Assembly: GCF_000262045.1 (NCBI RefSeq) | Contig: NZ_AJVF01000013.1 | Coordinates: forward strand, 558,001-622,000 | Reading direction: 5' to 3' | DNA: 64,000 nucleotides | From: Bacillus siamensis KCTC 13613 | Lineage (GTDB): Bacteria; Bacillota; Bacilli; Bacillales; Bacillaceae | Shown here: in pieces, positions 44,316 to 52,699 of the stretch | Numbering within the stretch: the stretch's first letter is position 1 | Layout of the letters: each line of letters begins with the position of its first letter | Translations under genes and position numbers: made by a program | Notes under the pieces: generated by a model | Database searches by the model: none | What the model saw: only the letters and a program-made list of their open reading frames with translations | What the model was told of the DNA's origin: nothing

Positions 44316-44367
44316 AGCATAAAACGGGATACAGAGCCATGCATTAACCTTGTTAATTTTTCTGACG
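44316..44367 (-). promoter_or_regulatory. TnrA-dependent promoter of ykzB-ykoL
   Basis: A TnrA box (TGT-N-A-N7-T-N-ACA, one mismatch) lies at 44351-44367. A -10 TATGCT lies at 44321-44316. The box is centred near -50 from the expected start, the usual spacing for activation by TnrA. Confidence 0.65.
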
Positions 44368-44393
44368 CTTTTTTTCTAAAATCTTCTATTTCA

Positions 44394-44445
44394 CGTCAGA
44401 AAACCTGACAAGCGTCAGGTTTTTTCTCTTTTTTTCTTATATAAT
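44394..44445 (+). promoter_or_regulatory. TnrA-dependent promoter of tnrA
   Basis: A second TnrA box (CGTCAGAAAACCTGACA, one mismatch) lies at 44394-44410. TATAAT lies at 44440-44445 with a poor -35. The box centre is again about 50 nt before the start, fitting positive autoregulation as known in B. subtilis. Confidence 0.75.
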
Positions 44446-44474
44446 ATGAGTAAAAGACATCCAGGGGTGGAAAA

Positions 44475-44807
44475 ATGACGACAGACGAACAATCTTACAA
44501 AGATAAAAAAGTAATCTCGATCGGCATTGTAAGCGAATTAACCGGATTGTCAGTCAGGCAGATCAGATACTATGAAGAACGGAAATTAATTTACCCGCAG
44601 CGCTCATCGCGGGGAACGAGAAAATATTCCTTCGCGGACGTTGAGCGGCTGATGGATATTGCCAACAAGCGTGAGGACGGCGTGCAGACGGCTGAGATTT
44701 TAAAAGACATGCGCAAAAAAGAGCAGGCCCTCAAAAACGACCCGCAGCTCCGCAAGAAAATGCTGGAAGGACAGCTTAATGCCCATTTTAAATATAAAAA
44801 CCGCTGA
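44475..44807 (+). CDS. tnrA: Nitrogen-limitation regulator TnrA (MerR family)
   Basis: This 110-residue MerR-type regulator activates transport and utilisation of poor nitrogen sources and represses glnA and gltAB. The winged helix is [38 protein letters not shown]. The short C-terminal helix ([17 protein letters not shown]) is the part that feedback-inhibited glutamine synthetase binds. Start ATG with GGGGTGG upstream. Two TnrA boxes flank it. Confidence 0.95.
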   Translation: MTTDEQSYKDKKVISIGIVSELTGLSVRQIRYYEERKLIYPQRSSRGTRKYSFADVERLMDIANKREDGVQTAEILKDMRKKEQALKNDPQLRKKMLEGQLNAHFKYKNR

Positions 44808-44848
44808 CAAAAAAAGTCCGCCTCCTAATGAGACGGACCTTTTTTTAT
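44808..44848. terminator. Bidirectional terminator between tnrA and mgtE
   Basis: AAAGTCCGCCTC pairs with GAGACGGACCTTT around CTAAT, with T-tract to the right and A-tract to the left. Confidence 0.85.
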
Positions 44849-46200
44849 AAAGCATGAAGAAATGCAGTTGCAATGCCGAAATAAATTAATAAGGACAAAA
44901 TATCGTTCAGCGTCGTAATCAGCGGCCCGGATGCAATCGCCGGGTCTATGTTCAGTTTATGAAGAATAATAGGGACGATCGTTCCGGCCATCGTACCGAT
45001 AATCAGCGTTGCAAGCAGCGATGAACCGACGACAAAACCGAGCGTTAAGTCTTTCTGCCAGACGGTTGCGACAATTGTAATCGCAATCGCACAGACAATA
45101 CCGATGTAGATGCCGGCTCTTAATTCCCGGAAAATCAGTTTAAAGATGGTTTTTTTATTCATTTCTTCTTTAGCCAATCCTCTGATAACGACAGCGAGCG
45201 ACTGTGTGCCTGTATTTCCCGTCGTTCCCGCGATCATCGGCATGAAAAATGCGAGGGCGACTACTTTTTGCAATGTATCTTCAAAATAATTCAGGATGCT
45301 TCCGGAAATCAATCCGATAAACAAAAGGAGAATGAGCCACGGCAAGCGGCGGTACGCCGCCACGTACGCTTTCGTATCAAATGTAATCGCCTTACCGGAG
45401 GCGGCGAATTTTTCGTAATCTTCATCAGCCTCTTTAATCACGACGTCGATAATATCATCGACAGTGACGATGCCGACAAGCACATTATTTTCTTCAACGA
45501 TGGGAATGGCTAAAAAGTCATACCGCTGGATCAGCCGGGCGACTTCTTCCTGATCCTGGAGCACCCCGGCCGAGATGACACGCGTAAACATGAGATCCTG
45601 CACTTTATCTTCAGGCTCGCCGAGAATTAAATCTCTGTAAGAGAGCACCCCGACAAGCTGCTTGCTGTCATTAATCACGTACAAGTAGTTAATTGATTCT
45701 GCGATTTCCGCAAAGCTTTTCAGCTTCACGACCGCATCTTTTACTGTATAATGCTGGGGAATCCAGACGAAGCGGTTCGTCATCATCCGGCCCGCGGATT
45801 CTTGCGGATAGTTCATCAAAAGCTGTACGGCCTTTGATTCCTCGGCCTCCATGCTGGACAAAAGCTGCTCTTTCAGCTCTTCATCCATCTCTTCCAGCAA
45901 AGCGGCGAGATCGTCGTTATCCATTTTATTCATTGCGAGAGTGGCTTTCGTTTTACCGACTTTATGGAGAACGGCAAGCTGAAATTCCCGCTCCAGCTCT
46001 CCGATCATATCGGTGATGTCATCAACCGTCATATATGACAGATAGCGTGCCCGGTGCTTTTCCGGCATTTCTTTAAATAAAAAGGCCATATCATAGGGCT
46101 GAAGCTCGTCTATCATGTTTCGGAATTCTTTTATTTTTCCGTCCCGCAATAAAATGATAATGCGTAATATGAGTTCGTCATAGGTCATGTTTTGGACCAT
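44845..46200 (-). CDS. mgtE: Magnesium transporter MgtE
   Basis: This 451-residue Mg2+ channel has an N-terminal domain of superhelical repeats (residues 10-125), two CBS domains (about 130-250) with Mg2+-sensing acidic residues, a plug helix, and five C-terminal membrane segments with PMIAGTTGNTGTQSLAVVIRG and the filter Asp near DIL. It imports Mg2+ and is gated shut at high cytosolic Mg2+. The ATG at 46200 has AAAGGAGG upstream. That site overlaps the stop of a 39-codon leader frame. Confidence 0.95.
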   Translation of the reverse strand: MVQNMTYDELILRIIILLRDGKIKEFRNMIDELQPYDMAFLFKEMPEKHRARYLSYMTVDDITDMIGELEREFQLAVLHKVGKTKATLAMNKMDNDDLAALLEEMDEELKEQLLSSMEAEESKAVQLLMNYPQESAGRMMTNRFVWIPQHYTVKDAVVKLKSFAEIAESINYLYVINDSKQLVGVLSYRDLILGEPEDKVQDLMFTRVISAGVLQDQEEVARLIQRYDFLAIPIVEENNVLVGIVTVDDIIDVVIKEADEDYEKFAASGKAITFDTKAYVAAYRRLPWLILLLFIGLISGSILNYFEDTLQKVVALAFFMPMIAGTTGNTGTQSLAVVIRGLAKEEMNKKTIFKLIFRELRAGIYIGIVCAIAITIVATVWQKDLTLGFVVGSSLLATLIIGTMAGTIVPIILHKLNIDPAIASGPLITTLNDILSLLIYFGIATAFLHAL

Positions 46201-46217
46201 CGGGACTCGTACCTCCT

Positions 46218-46337
46218 TTACGGAGACGCGCCGTCCGTCAAGGGAAGTGCGGCGGTTTGTCTCCTCATCATGTCGTCACTGGTTATCTGGCTGTATATGG
46301 GTACTTCTTCTGACATACTCGAATGGGGAGAATCCAT
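46218..46337 (-). CDS. Small leader ORF (39 residues) between the M-box and mgtE
   Basis: On the minus strand an ATG at 46337 stands 7 nt after AAGGAGGTGCGG. It opens a 39-codon frame, MDSPHSSMSEEVPIYSQI..., ending LPLTDGASP-stop. The stop TAA at 46220-46218 is the first part of the TAAAGGAGG that serves mgtE, so ribosomes finishing this frame end on the mgtE ribosome-binding site. It has four prolines and no membrane segment. It is likely translated; whether it is a leader peptide or a small protein is open. Confidence 0.6.
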   Translation of the reverse strand: MDSPHSSMSEEVPIYSQITSDDMMRRQTAALPLTDGASP

Positions 46338-46381
46338 ACTCCGCACCTCCTTATCATGCTCAGTCATGTACGTTTTGAGGC

Positions 46382-46410
46382 ATAAAAAAAACCTTCCGAA
46401 ATGAAGGCGA
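46382..46410 (-). terminator. Mg-controlled terminator
   Basis: On the minus strand CCTTCATTTCGGAAGG is followed by eight T. Expression platform of the M-box. Confidence 0.85.
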
Positions 46411-46429
46411 AAACAAGCACGGCAAATAA

Positions 46430-46592
46430 ACGTGCGGGGCCTTCATTCGTAGAGCTTTAGCACTGTATGGCATAGGACAATCATCCAGCTGCGTTAAGAA
46501 TCACCTTATGTCGATGATTCCTGTTGACCCATTGGCGTCTTTGGACATTTTTGGGCAGCAGCGTATCTCCATACAGGAGCCTCACCTAACGA
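46430..46592 (-). promoter_or_regulatory. M-box (ykoK) magnesium riboswitch
   Basis: On the minus strand the aptamer begins GTTAGGTGAGGCTCCTGTAT, then GGAGATACGCTGCTGCCC and CAATGGGTCAACAG, and ends near GCTAAAGCTCTACG. These are the conserved M-box blocks. High Mg2+ compacts the fold and frees the terminator. Confidence 0.93.
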
Positions 46593-46617
46593 AGTTGTTA
46601 TTTGAATTGACACACTG

Positions 46618-46646
46618 AGATTACAGAAAAAAAAGGAATGTGTCAA
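46618..46646 (-). promoter_or_regulatory. mgtE sigma-A promoter
   Basis: TTGACA (46646-46641) and TAATCT (46623-46618), 17 nt apart, about 25 nt before the M-box. Confidence 0.75.
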
Positions 46647-46682
46647 CCTTTAAATTGTTATTTCAGCATATGCCTATAAAAT

Positions 46683-46714
46683 AAACGGAATAAAGGCATA
46701 AAGCCCTTATTCCG
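46683..46714 (-). terminator. Terminator of the 45-residue gene
   Basis: On the minus strand GGAATAAGGGC pairs with GCCTTTATTCC around TTTAT, followed by GTTTATTTT. Confidence 0.7.
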
Positions 46715-46844
46715 GCAAATTGCTTTCATCTTCTTCTGAAAGTAAATGATATGATTCATGCAGCATGAGCGCGTATTCCCCTTCTTTTGTCGGGTGCGGT
46801 ACATACTCAGCCTCGTTGATATACTGCTCTTCCCTTTTCTTCAC
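46707..46844 (-). CDS. Small acidic protein of 45 residues, unknown function
   Basis: A GTG at 46844, 8 nt after AAAGGAGG, gives a 45-residue product beginning MKKREEQYINEAEYVP and ending in acidic HLLSEEDESNLPE. The longer frame from 46919 lacks a ribosome-binding site and reads through it. Not recognised. It lies downstream of the LysM-GH18 gene on the same strand. Confidence 0.6.
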   Translation of the reverse strand: MKKREEQYINEAEYVPHPTKEGEYALMLHESYHLLSEEDESNLPE

Positions 46845-46935
46845 AGAACAGACCTCCTTTTCAACTTTAGATTGTCCAAAAGAAGATCCGTTATCATAAG
46901 AAAGAAAAACTCTCCGCAAAAGCGGGGCAATGCAG

Positions 46936-48198
46936 TCATATCTTTCGGATGGTGAAAAAGTTCCGCAACAGCCACGGACCCGGTTTGAAGCCGAGCGTTA
47001 ATTGCCACGCGCCGATCGCCTGCAGTCCGAATTCCCGCACGAGAACCATTTTTTCACTCATGCTTCGCACATCCTCGAACCATACTTCATGCGTTCTTCC
47101 ATTTTCATCCGTATACCGGAAGTAAGGGGAGCGATCCCTCTGAGAGTAGCGGATCACTGATTGATATTTCATGGCGGTTTCCATGGCGCGCTGATTGGAG
47201 ATCGCCGATCCGATCGTCCCGGGGCTGTACGGAATCACCCAATCATATCCGTACAGCGGCACACCGAGAATCACCTTTCTTCTCGGCACCCTGCTGATGG
47301 CAAAATGGATGGTTTCTCTGACCTCCGTCAAAGGCGCTACGGGTCCCGGCTCACTGCCGGCGTGGTGCCAGTCGTACGCCATGATGAACATATAATCGAC
47401 GACGGCTCCGATTCCGCCGTAATCATATCCCCTCAGCCACGGCACCGCTTCATTTGTTTTCGCCGGAACCGATATCGTTAGCGCGAGCTGATGCTCTGAG
47501 AGCCTGGTTTTTAACTGCCGGAGAAATCCTGTAAACAGGTCCCGGTCGGCTTCCCTGATCCGTTCAAAATCAATATTGACACCGCCGTATCCCTTTCTTA
47601 CGGTCAGGTAGACGATATTATTGACGAGGTTCGTTCTCGCCGTCGGGTTCTGCAGGACTTGATGGGCTAATTCCGGGCTGAACCCTCCTTCTGTCAGATT
47701 CGTGATAACCGCAAGCGGCCGCACCCTGTTTTGCCATGTGGTTTCTATCGCGGTTCTGTCGTTTAAATCATTCATGATATCTCCGTTCGGGCCAAAATGA
47801 TATTCAAACAAAGAAATCGCCGATGAATAGGGTGCAAAATCATTAATGAGCTCTCTGTCCGCTTCAGGTGTCCGAATGACATAAAATTGCAGGGTTCCCG
47901 CCAGATAGTTGGAGATATCCGGAATTCTCACTTTCAAACCCGGCCGCAGCCGGTTCGGCGGAATATCCGGGTTTGCCTGCATCAGCTGCATCTGCGGCAC
48001 ATAAGTTTTACTTGCGATAACGGCATACGTATCATTCGGCTGAACCGTATATTCATTAAGAGGGATCAAAAGCGCCTGCCCCGGTACGATATTCGTTTCC
48101 TCAAGCCCATTGACGCTTCTGATGCTGTCAACAGGGTATCCGTACTTTCTGCTGATGGAAAATAATGAGTCGCCAGACTGCACTGTATGAACAAACAT
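46936..48198 (-). CDS. LysM-LysM-GH18 spore cortex-lytic type hydrolase (YaaH/SleL family)
   Basis: This 420-residue protein has two N-terminal LysM domains (VHTVQSGDSLFSISRKYG at 3-20 and YTVQPNDTYAVIASKTY at about 50-66) that bind peptidoglycan. A GH18 glycosidase domain follows, with catalytic Glu in YGGVNIDFERI. It is the architecture of YaaH/SleL, an N-acetylglucosaminidase acting on cortex fragments at germination. There is no signal peptide, as usual for these spore proteins. The start at 48198 has GGAGG upstream. I recall nothing like it at this place in B. subtilis 168, where ykoF-ykoJ lie. Confidence 0.85.
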   Translation of the reverse strand: MFVHTVQSGDSLFSISRKYGYPVDSIRSVNGLEETNIVPGQALLIPLNEYTVQPNDTYAVIASKTYVPQMQLMQANPDIPPNRLRPGLKVRIPDISNYLAGTLQFYVIRTPEADRELINDFAPYSSAISLFEYHFGPNGDIMNDLNDRTAIETTWQNRVRPLAVITNLTEGGFSPELAHQVLQNPTARTNLVNNIVYLTVRKGYGGVNIDFERIREADRDLFTGFLRQLKTRLSEHQLALTISVPAKTNEAVPWLRGYDYGGIGAVVDYMFIMAYDWHHAGSEPGPVAPLTEVRETIHFAISRVPRRKVILGVPLYGYDWVIPYSPGTIGSAISNQRAMETAMKYQSVIRYSQRDRSPYFRYTDENGRTHEVWFEDVRSMSEKMVLVREFGLQAIGAWQLTLGFKPGPWLLRNFFTIRKI

Positions 48199-48292
48199 AG
48201 ATGTCCTCCGTTTCCTTTTGATCAAAAGGGCTCTTCTTATCTTTATGAATGATCTTCCGGTCCGATTCCAAACTCTGTTTAGAGAAAGGCTG

Positions 48293-48321
48293 TTTACAAA
48301 TCAGACATGATCAACTATGAT
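48293..48321 (+). promoter_or_regulatory. ykoEDC sigma-A promoter
   Basis: TTTACA (48293-48298) and TATGAT (48316-48321), 17 nt apart, about 30 nt before the TPP aptamer. Confidence 0.75.
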
Positions 48322-48350
48322 GATGTCATCATAAAAAACTGTATAGGAAA

Positions 48351-48448
48351 CGCACTAGGGGTGCTGTTATCGGCTGAGATAAAACATGCGGCAGGCGTGT
48401 TTTGATCCCTTATAACCCGATCTGGATAATACCAGCGTGGGGAAGTGC
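48351..48448 (+). promoter_or_regulatory. TPP riboswitch (THI box)
   Basis: The conserved blocks are GGGGTGC, GGCTGAGATAAA, a variable arm, GATCCCTTATAACCCGATCTGG, and ATAATACCAGCGTGGGGA. Thiamine pyrophosphate binding should stop ykoEDC transcription. Confidence 0.96.
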
Positions 48449-48493
48449 AGATTGACCGGAGCGCAGGGTTTTTTCCATGCGTTTTCGTTCTGC

Positions 48494-48530
48494 TGCTGCA
48501 TATTCCCTCGGATATGCAGTTTTTTATTTT
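48494..48530 (+). terminator. TPP-controlled terminator
   Basis: CTGCATAT pairs with ATATGCAG around TCCCTCGG, followed by TTTTTATTTTTC. Confidence 0.88.
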
Positions 48531-48641
48531 TCATTAAAAAACGGGGGAGGACACTGCAATATGAAACTTACGATCAATCGTCTTTCGTAAAATCAACTCT
48601 TTCATACATACGACTATCCGATAAGAAAGCAGGAGATCACA

Positions 48642-49241
48642 ATGAAAAATTGGAAAATGAGAGAAATTGTCGTCATGTCCGTCATCAGTGTTGTATTTGC
48701 TGTCGTTTATTTATTATCAACTCATGCAAGCAATATAGCGGCAGGGTTTTTCGGCCGGATGAGCTACGAACCGATTTACGGTATTTGGTTTATCGTCTCG
48801 GTGATTGCCGCCTACATTATTCAAAAACCGGGAGCGGCGCTCATTTCTGAAATCATCGCCGCGTTTGTGGAGTGTTTACTCGGAAATCCGTCAGGGCCGA
48901 TGGTAATTCTGATCGGCATCGCGCAGGGAATCGGTGCGGAAGCGGTCTTTTTTGCGACACGCTGGCGGGTGTATACCCTGCCCGTGCTCCTTTTATCCGG
49001 TATGGGGTCTTCTGTTGCGAGCTTCATTTATGACTTGTTCATTTCCGGATACTCTGTTTTGAATCCGGGTTTATTAGCCGTCATGCTTCTCATCCGCCTG
49101 GTCTCAGGTGCGCTTCTTGCCGGCCTTCTCGGCAAAGCAATCAGTGATGCGCTGGCTTACACAGGGGTGCTGAACGGCATGGCGCTCGGAAAAGAATTCA
49201 AGAAGAAAAAGAAACAGGTGAATCAAGATGCAGGCATCTGA
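48642..49241 (+). CDS. ykoE: Thiamine/HMP ECF transporter S component YkoE
   Basis: This 199-residue membrane protein with about six segments is the substrate-binding (S) component of a thiamine-precursor (hydroxymethylpyrimidine) or thiamine ECF transporter. YkoE family blocks: SYEPIYGIWFIVSVIAAYII, ECLLGNPSGPMV and GIAQGIGAEAVFF. AGGAG precedes the ATG. It overlaps ykoD by 14 nt. Behind the TPP riboswitch. Confidence 0.94.
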   Translation: MKNWKMREIVVMSVISVVFAVVYLLSTHASNIAAGFFGRMSYEPIYGIWFIVSVIAAYIIQKPGAALISEIIAAFVECLLGNPSGPMVILIGIAQGIGAEAVFFATRWRVYTLPVLLLSGMGSSVASFIYDLFISGYSVLNPGLLAVMLLIRLVSGALLAGLLGKAISDALAYTGVLNGMALGKEFKKKKKQVNQDAGI

Positions 49242-50865
49242 ACCCCTTCTATCGGCCCGCCGTCTTACCTTTTCTTATGAGCAGGATGAGAAGCCGGTTT
49301 TTCAAGACGTGTCATTTCAGCTCCGCAAAGGAGAACGGGTTTTATTGCTCGGGCCGAGCGGATGCGGCAAAAGCTCGCTCGCACTTTGTTTAAACGGTCT
49401 GTACCCGGAAGCTTGCGATGCGGTTCAAACGGGAACCGTTTCCTTATACGGAACACCTCTTTCGGACCTGTCAGAACCCGCCGCCCGATCCATCGGGGTC
49501 GTGTTTCAAGATCCGGATCAGCAGTTTTGCATGCTGACGGTTGAAGATGAAATAGCCTTCGGTCTGGAAAATTTGCAATATACAAAAGAAGAGATGGACT
49601 TAATTATTGAGGACGTTTTGGAAAAATTAGAAATCACTCATCTGAAAACACGGACGATCGCCTCGCTGTCAGGCGGTTCAAAACAAAAGGTCGCGCTCGC
49701 CTGTATCATTGCGATGGAACCGGAACTCATTATTTTAGACGAACCGACGGCACAGCTTGATCCATATTCCGTGCGTGAATTGGTGCGGCTGATCAAAGAA
49801 CTGCAGGCCCAAAAAGGCTTCGGACTTCTTGTTATCGAGCATCAGCTTGATCATTGGGCGCCGTGGATGGACAGGACAATTGTCCTTGACGGAACGGGTC
49901 AGAAAGTGATGGACGGAGAGACGGGCGCGATCTTTGAAACAAAACTTGAAGAGCTGACGCAGCTCGGCATTCCGATTCCGCGGGTGATCTCATTGCAGGA
50001 GCACGTCAGCATTCCTTTTACATTGTGCAAAGAAAGACTGTTTCAAGAACCTGTACCGCCCTTTCCCGGCCCCCGGCCCGCCGCGCTTTCGGCAGAGGAC
50101 GCGCTGAGTGTTCACGGGCTGTCATTCATAAGAGGAACAGACATCATTTTTCAGGACGTGAGCTTTTCCGTAAAAAAAGGGTCAATCACCGCGATTGCCG
50201 GCCCTAACGGAACCGGAAAATCAACGCTCCTGTCCGCCGCGGCCAAGCTCATCCGTCCTGTGAGCGGAGACATCAAAATAGACGGCAGACCGGTAGATTC
50301 CTATTCGGAAAAAGAGCTTCGGCGGCTGATGGGGTATGTTTTCCAAAATCCTGAACACCAGTTTGTCACAGATTCCGTCATTCAAGAGCTGCTGTTCGGC
50401 TTTGAAAACGGTCAAGCCGCAAAGGAGAAAGCTCTTCAGCTCTTAACCCGGTTCGGCCTGAGACGCTATGCCTCACAGCATCCATTCTCTTTAAGCCAAG
50501 GACAAAAACGCAGGCTCAGCGTCGCCACGATGCTTATGCATCAGGTGAAAGTTTTGCTGCTTGATGAACCGACTTTCGGGCAGGACGCAAAAACGGCGCG
50601 TGAGTGCATGCTGATGCTTCAGGAGATCCAAAAGGAAGGAACGGCCGTTTTAATGGTGACACATGATATGGAGCTCGTCTCAGATTATGCCGATACGATC
50701 CTTGTGCTCTGCGGCACGAAGCTGGTGTACCGCGGAACGCCCGACTCATTGTTTTCTGATCATATCGGAATCGCGGAGCGGGCGCATTTAGCTTTGCCCC
50801 TGCGGTATGAATGGATGAAACACGACAGGAGGCGGAGAAATGAACCTGCGGCTGGAGGCTGTTAA
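49228..50865 (+). CDS. ykoD: ECF transporter double ATPase YkoD
   Basis: This 545-residue tandem ABC ATPase energises the YkoEC transporter. First domain: Walker [10 protein letters not shown], signature LSGGSKQK (Ser-Gly-Gly-Ser rather than the common SGGQ), Walker B IILDEPTA. Second domain: Walker [10 protein letters not shown], signature LSQGQKRR, Walker B LLLDEPTF. Linker near residues 265-285. Overlaps with ykoE and ykoC show a coupled operon. Confidence 0.94.
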   Translation: MQASEPLLSARRLTFSYEQDEKPVFQDVSFQLRKGERVLLLGPSGCGKSSLALCLNGLYPEACDAVQTGTVSLYGTPLSDLSEPAARSIGVVFQDPDQQFCMLTVEDEIAFGLENLQYTKEEMDLIIEDVLEKLEITHLKTRTIASLSGGSKQKVALACIIAMEPELIILDEPTAQLDPYSVRELVRLIKELQAQKGFGLLVIEHQLDHWAPWMDRTIVLDGTGQKVMDGETGAIFETKLEELTQLGIPIPRVISLQEHVSIPFTLCKERLFQEPVPPFPGPRPAALSAEDALSVHGLSFIRGTDIIFQDVSFSVKKGSITAIAGPNGTGKSTLLSAAAKLIRPVSGDIKIDGRPVDSYSEKELRRLMGYVFQNPEHQFVTDSVIQELLFGFENGQAAKEKALQLLTRFGLRRYASQHPFSLSQGQKRRLSVATMLMHQVKVLLLDEPTFGQDAKTARECMLMLQEIQKEGTAVLMVTHDMELVSDYADTILVLCGTKLVYRGTPDSLFSDHIGIAERAHLALPLRYEWMKHDRRRRNEPAAGGC

Positions 50866-51601
50866 CCCGTCAATTAAGGCGGCGGCTGTTTTGTTATGCG
50901 TTGTTATGCTTTCGTTTATTTATAACCCGTACACGCCTGCTTTGTTTTATATTATCATTGCCGGAGGCGTCCTCTTGGCGGGACGTGTGCCGCTGAAAAA
51001 ATGGCTGCTGTTTACGGTTCCGTTTGTCATTCTTGCCTTCGGTTCTTTATGGACAGCCGTCGTATTCGGAAACGTCCCGACAACCGAAAGCAATCTGCTG
51101 TTTAAGCTCGGACCGATTGCCGTCAACAGTGATAATGCGGCGCTCGGGATTTCTATCGCGTTTCGTATTTTATGTTTTTCCGCTTTGTCGATGATGTTTC
51201 TTTTCACAACCGATCCGATTCTGTTTATGCTCAGTCTGATTCAGCAATGTAAGCTCCCGCCGAAGCTTGCTTACGGCGTGATCGCCGGGTTCCGGTTTCT
51301 TCCTCTTCTGAAAGATGAAATCCTGATTATCAGACAGGCGCACAGAATCAGAGGCGCGGCATCTGATTCCGGGCTGAAAGGAAAGCTCTTTGCCTTCAGG
51401 CGCTTTACCATCCCGCTTTTGGCAGGCGCCATCAGAAAGGCGGAACGCACAGCGATCGCAATGGAATCTAAAGGCTTTACAGGGAGCCGAAACCGCACGT
51501 TTTACAGAACGGTTACTGTGCGCCGCGCCGACTGGTTCTTTTTCATGCTCGTGCTCCTTTTATTCGGCGCAAGCTGTCTCATTTCACTGTTGTTTGTATA
51601 A
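50840..51601 (+). CDS. ykoC: ECF transporter T component YkoC
   Basis: This 253-residue transmembrane (T) component links the ATPases to YkoE. It has five or six membrane segments and the two coupling motifs of the CbiQ family, AxR-G type: RIRGAAS and a second [13 protein letters not shown] precedes the ATG within the end of ykoD (26-nt overlap). Last gene of ykoEDC. Confidence 0.93.
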   Translation: MNLRLEAVNPSIKAAAVLLCVVMLSFIYNPYTPALFYIIIAGGVLLAGRVPLKKWLLFTVPFVILAFGSLWTAVVFGNVPTTESNLLFKLGPIAVNSDNAALGISIAFRILCFSALSMMFLFTTDPILFMLSLIQQCKLPPKLAYGVIAGFRFLPLLKDEILIIRQAHRIRGAASDSGLKGKLFAFRRFTIPLLAGAIRKAERTAIAMESKGFTGSRNRTFYRTVTVRRADWFFFMLVLLLFGASCLISLLFV

Positions 51602-51641
51602 AAACAGGCCGCCGGAGTGATTCGGCAGCCTGTTCTTATAT
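51602..51641. terminator. Bidirectional terminator between ykoC and rsbRB
   Basis: AACAGGC(CGCCGGA) pairs with (TTCGGCA)GCCTGTT, with A-rich left and T-rich right sides. Confidence 0.8.
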
Positions 51642-51646
51642 GTATG

Positions 51647-52480
51647 TTACTGATGATAATTGAGAGCCTGGGCGAGGTTGGATTTAACCGTAATATCCGA
51701 GAAATTAATGCCGAGCTGTACGGCGGTTTGGGCAATTTCCGGCCTGATCCCGGATAAAGTGGACGAAACGCCGATCAGGTTCAGCGCTTCAATTAATTTA
51801 AAAATCTGGTGCGCCACCATTGTATCGACAACCACTACGCCCGACAAGTCGATTAACAGATGCTCAATCAGCCGGTTTGCACATGTACTCAGCGTATTTT
51901 CAAGAATGTATTTGGCGCGTTCCGTGTCAATATTGCCGACAAGCGGCAGAAGCCCCGTCCGATTGCTCAGCGTAATAACCGGCGAGCTTAATTCTAAAAT
52001 CATTTCTCTTTGCGCATTCAGCTGCATTTTCGAATTATATTCGGCGTGATCGACAAAGGTGTAAATCGTAAAATCAAATACTTGAACGATTAAATTCTCC
52101 CATCTCTTCCTTTCTCCCTCGGCAAACGAAGATTCATGTTTATCGGCAAACGCATCATAATAACTGATGTACAGTCTCCGGTTTCTCATGAATTCACGGA
52201 CCACATACTGGACCGGGGTATCCAGATGCTTCTGGTCTTTCGCAAGCTCAATCACCCATCGCTCGAACTCTTCTAAAAATTCTTTTTCCGGCATGATATA
52301 CATTTTATTAATATGCCGGTAAAATTCTTTATCTTGCTCCATCAGCTCTTCTATGATGACGGGATTTGTCAAAGAGTAAATCGAATTCGGATCCGAATCT
52401 TCCATCGTTTCAATCCATTCTTTCGCAATTTGATCCACCCGTTCGGAAAAATAGTCGTACAATGCTTCACTTATCTTCAT
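51647..52480 (-). CDS. rsbRB: Stressosome protein RsbRB
   Basis: This 277-residue RsbR paralogue is part of the 1.8-MDa stressosome that controls sigma-B. The N-terminal non-haem globin-like sensor is helical (residues 1-145). The C-terminal STAS domain (about 155-270) ends in the RsbR signature, including SGIRPEIAQTAVQLGINF, whose Thr is one RsbT phosphorylation site, and a second Ser/Thr region VVVDTMVAHQ. GGAGAAGAGG precedes the ATG. The rest of the sigma-B module lies elsewhere. Confidence 0.92.
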   Translation of the reverse strand: MKISEALYDYFSERVDQIAKEWIETMEDSDPNSIYSLTNPVIIEELMEQDKEFYRHINKMYIMPEKEFLEEFERWVIELAKDQKHLDTPVQYVVREFMRNRRLYISYYDAFADKHESSFAEGERKRWENLIVQVFDFTIYTFVDHAEYNSKMQLNAQREMILELSSPVITLSNRTGLLPLVGNIDTERAKYILENTLSTCANRLIEHLLIDLSGVVVVDTMVAHQIFKLIEALNLIGVSSTLSGIRPEIAQTAVQLGINFSDITVKSNLAQALNYHQ

Positions 52481-52699
52481 ACCTCTTCTCCTTTCCCATT
52501 TCCAATTATAGCGTCAGCTGGTGCCGAATCAAAATAAAAGCCGTTGAACCATCCAATTATTTGAAATTATTTAGTGCAATAGATTGCGCCTTTTTTATGA
52601 AAATGCTTCAAATGACTCTTTCCGAACGGCATAATCTGCCATAAAATAGTAGCAACACCCTTGAATCCACTCGCAAGCATAAAAAAGGAGGGCTTTTTT

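Noticed and set aside
46187-46404. Plus-strand frames opposite the mgtE leader
   Set aside because: They are antisense to the 39-codon frame and the M-box terminator, with no ribosome-binding site.
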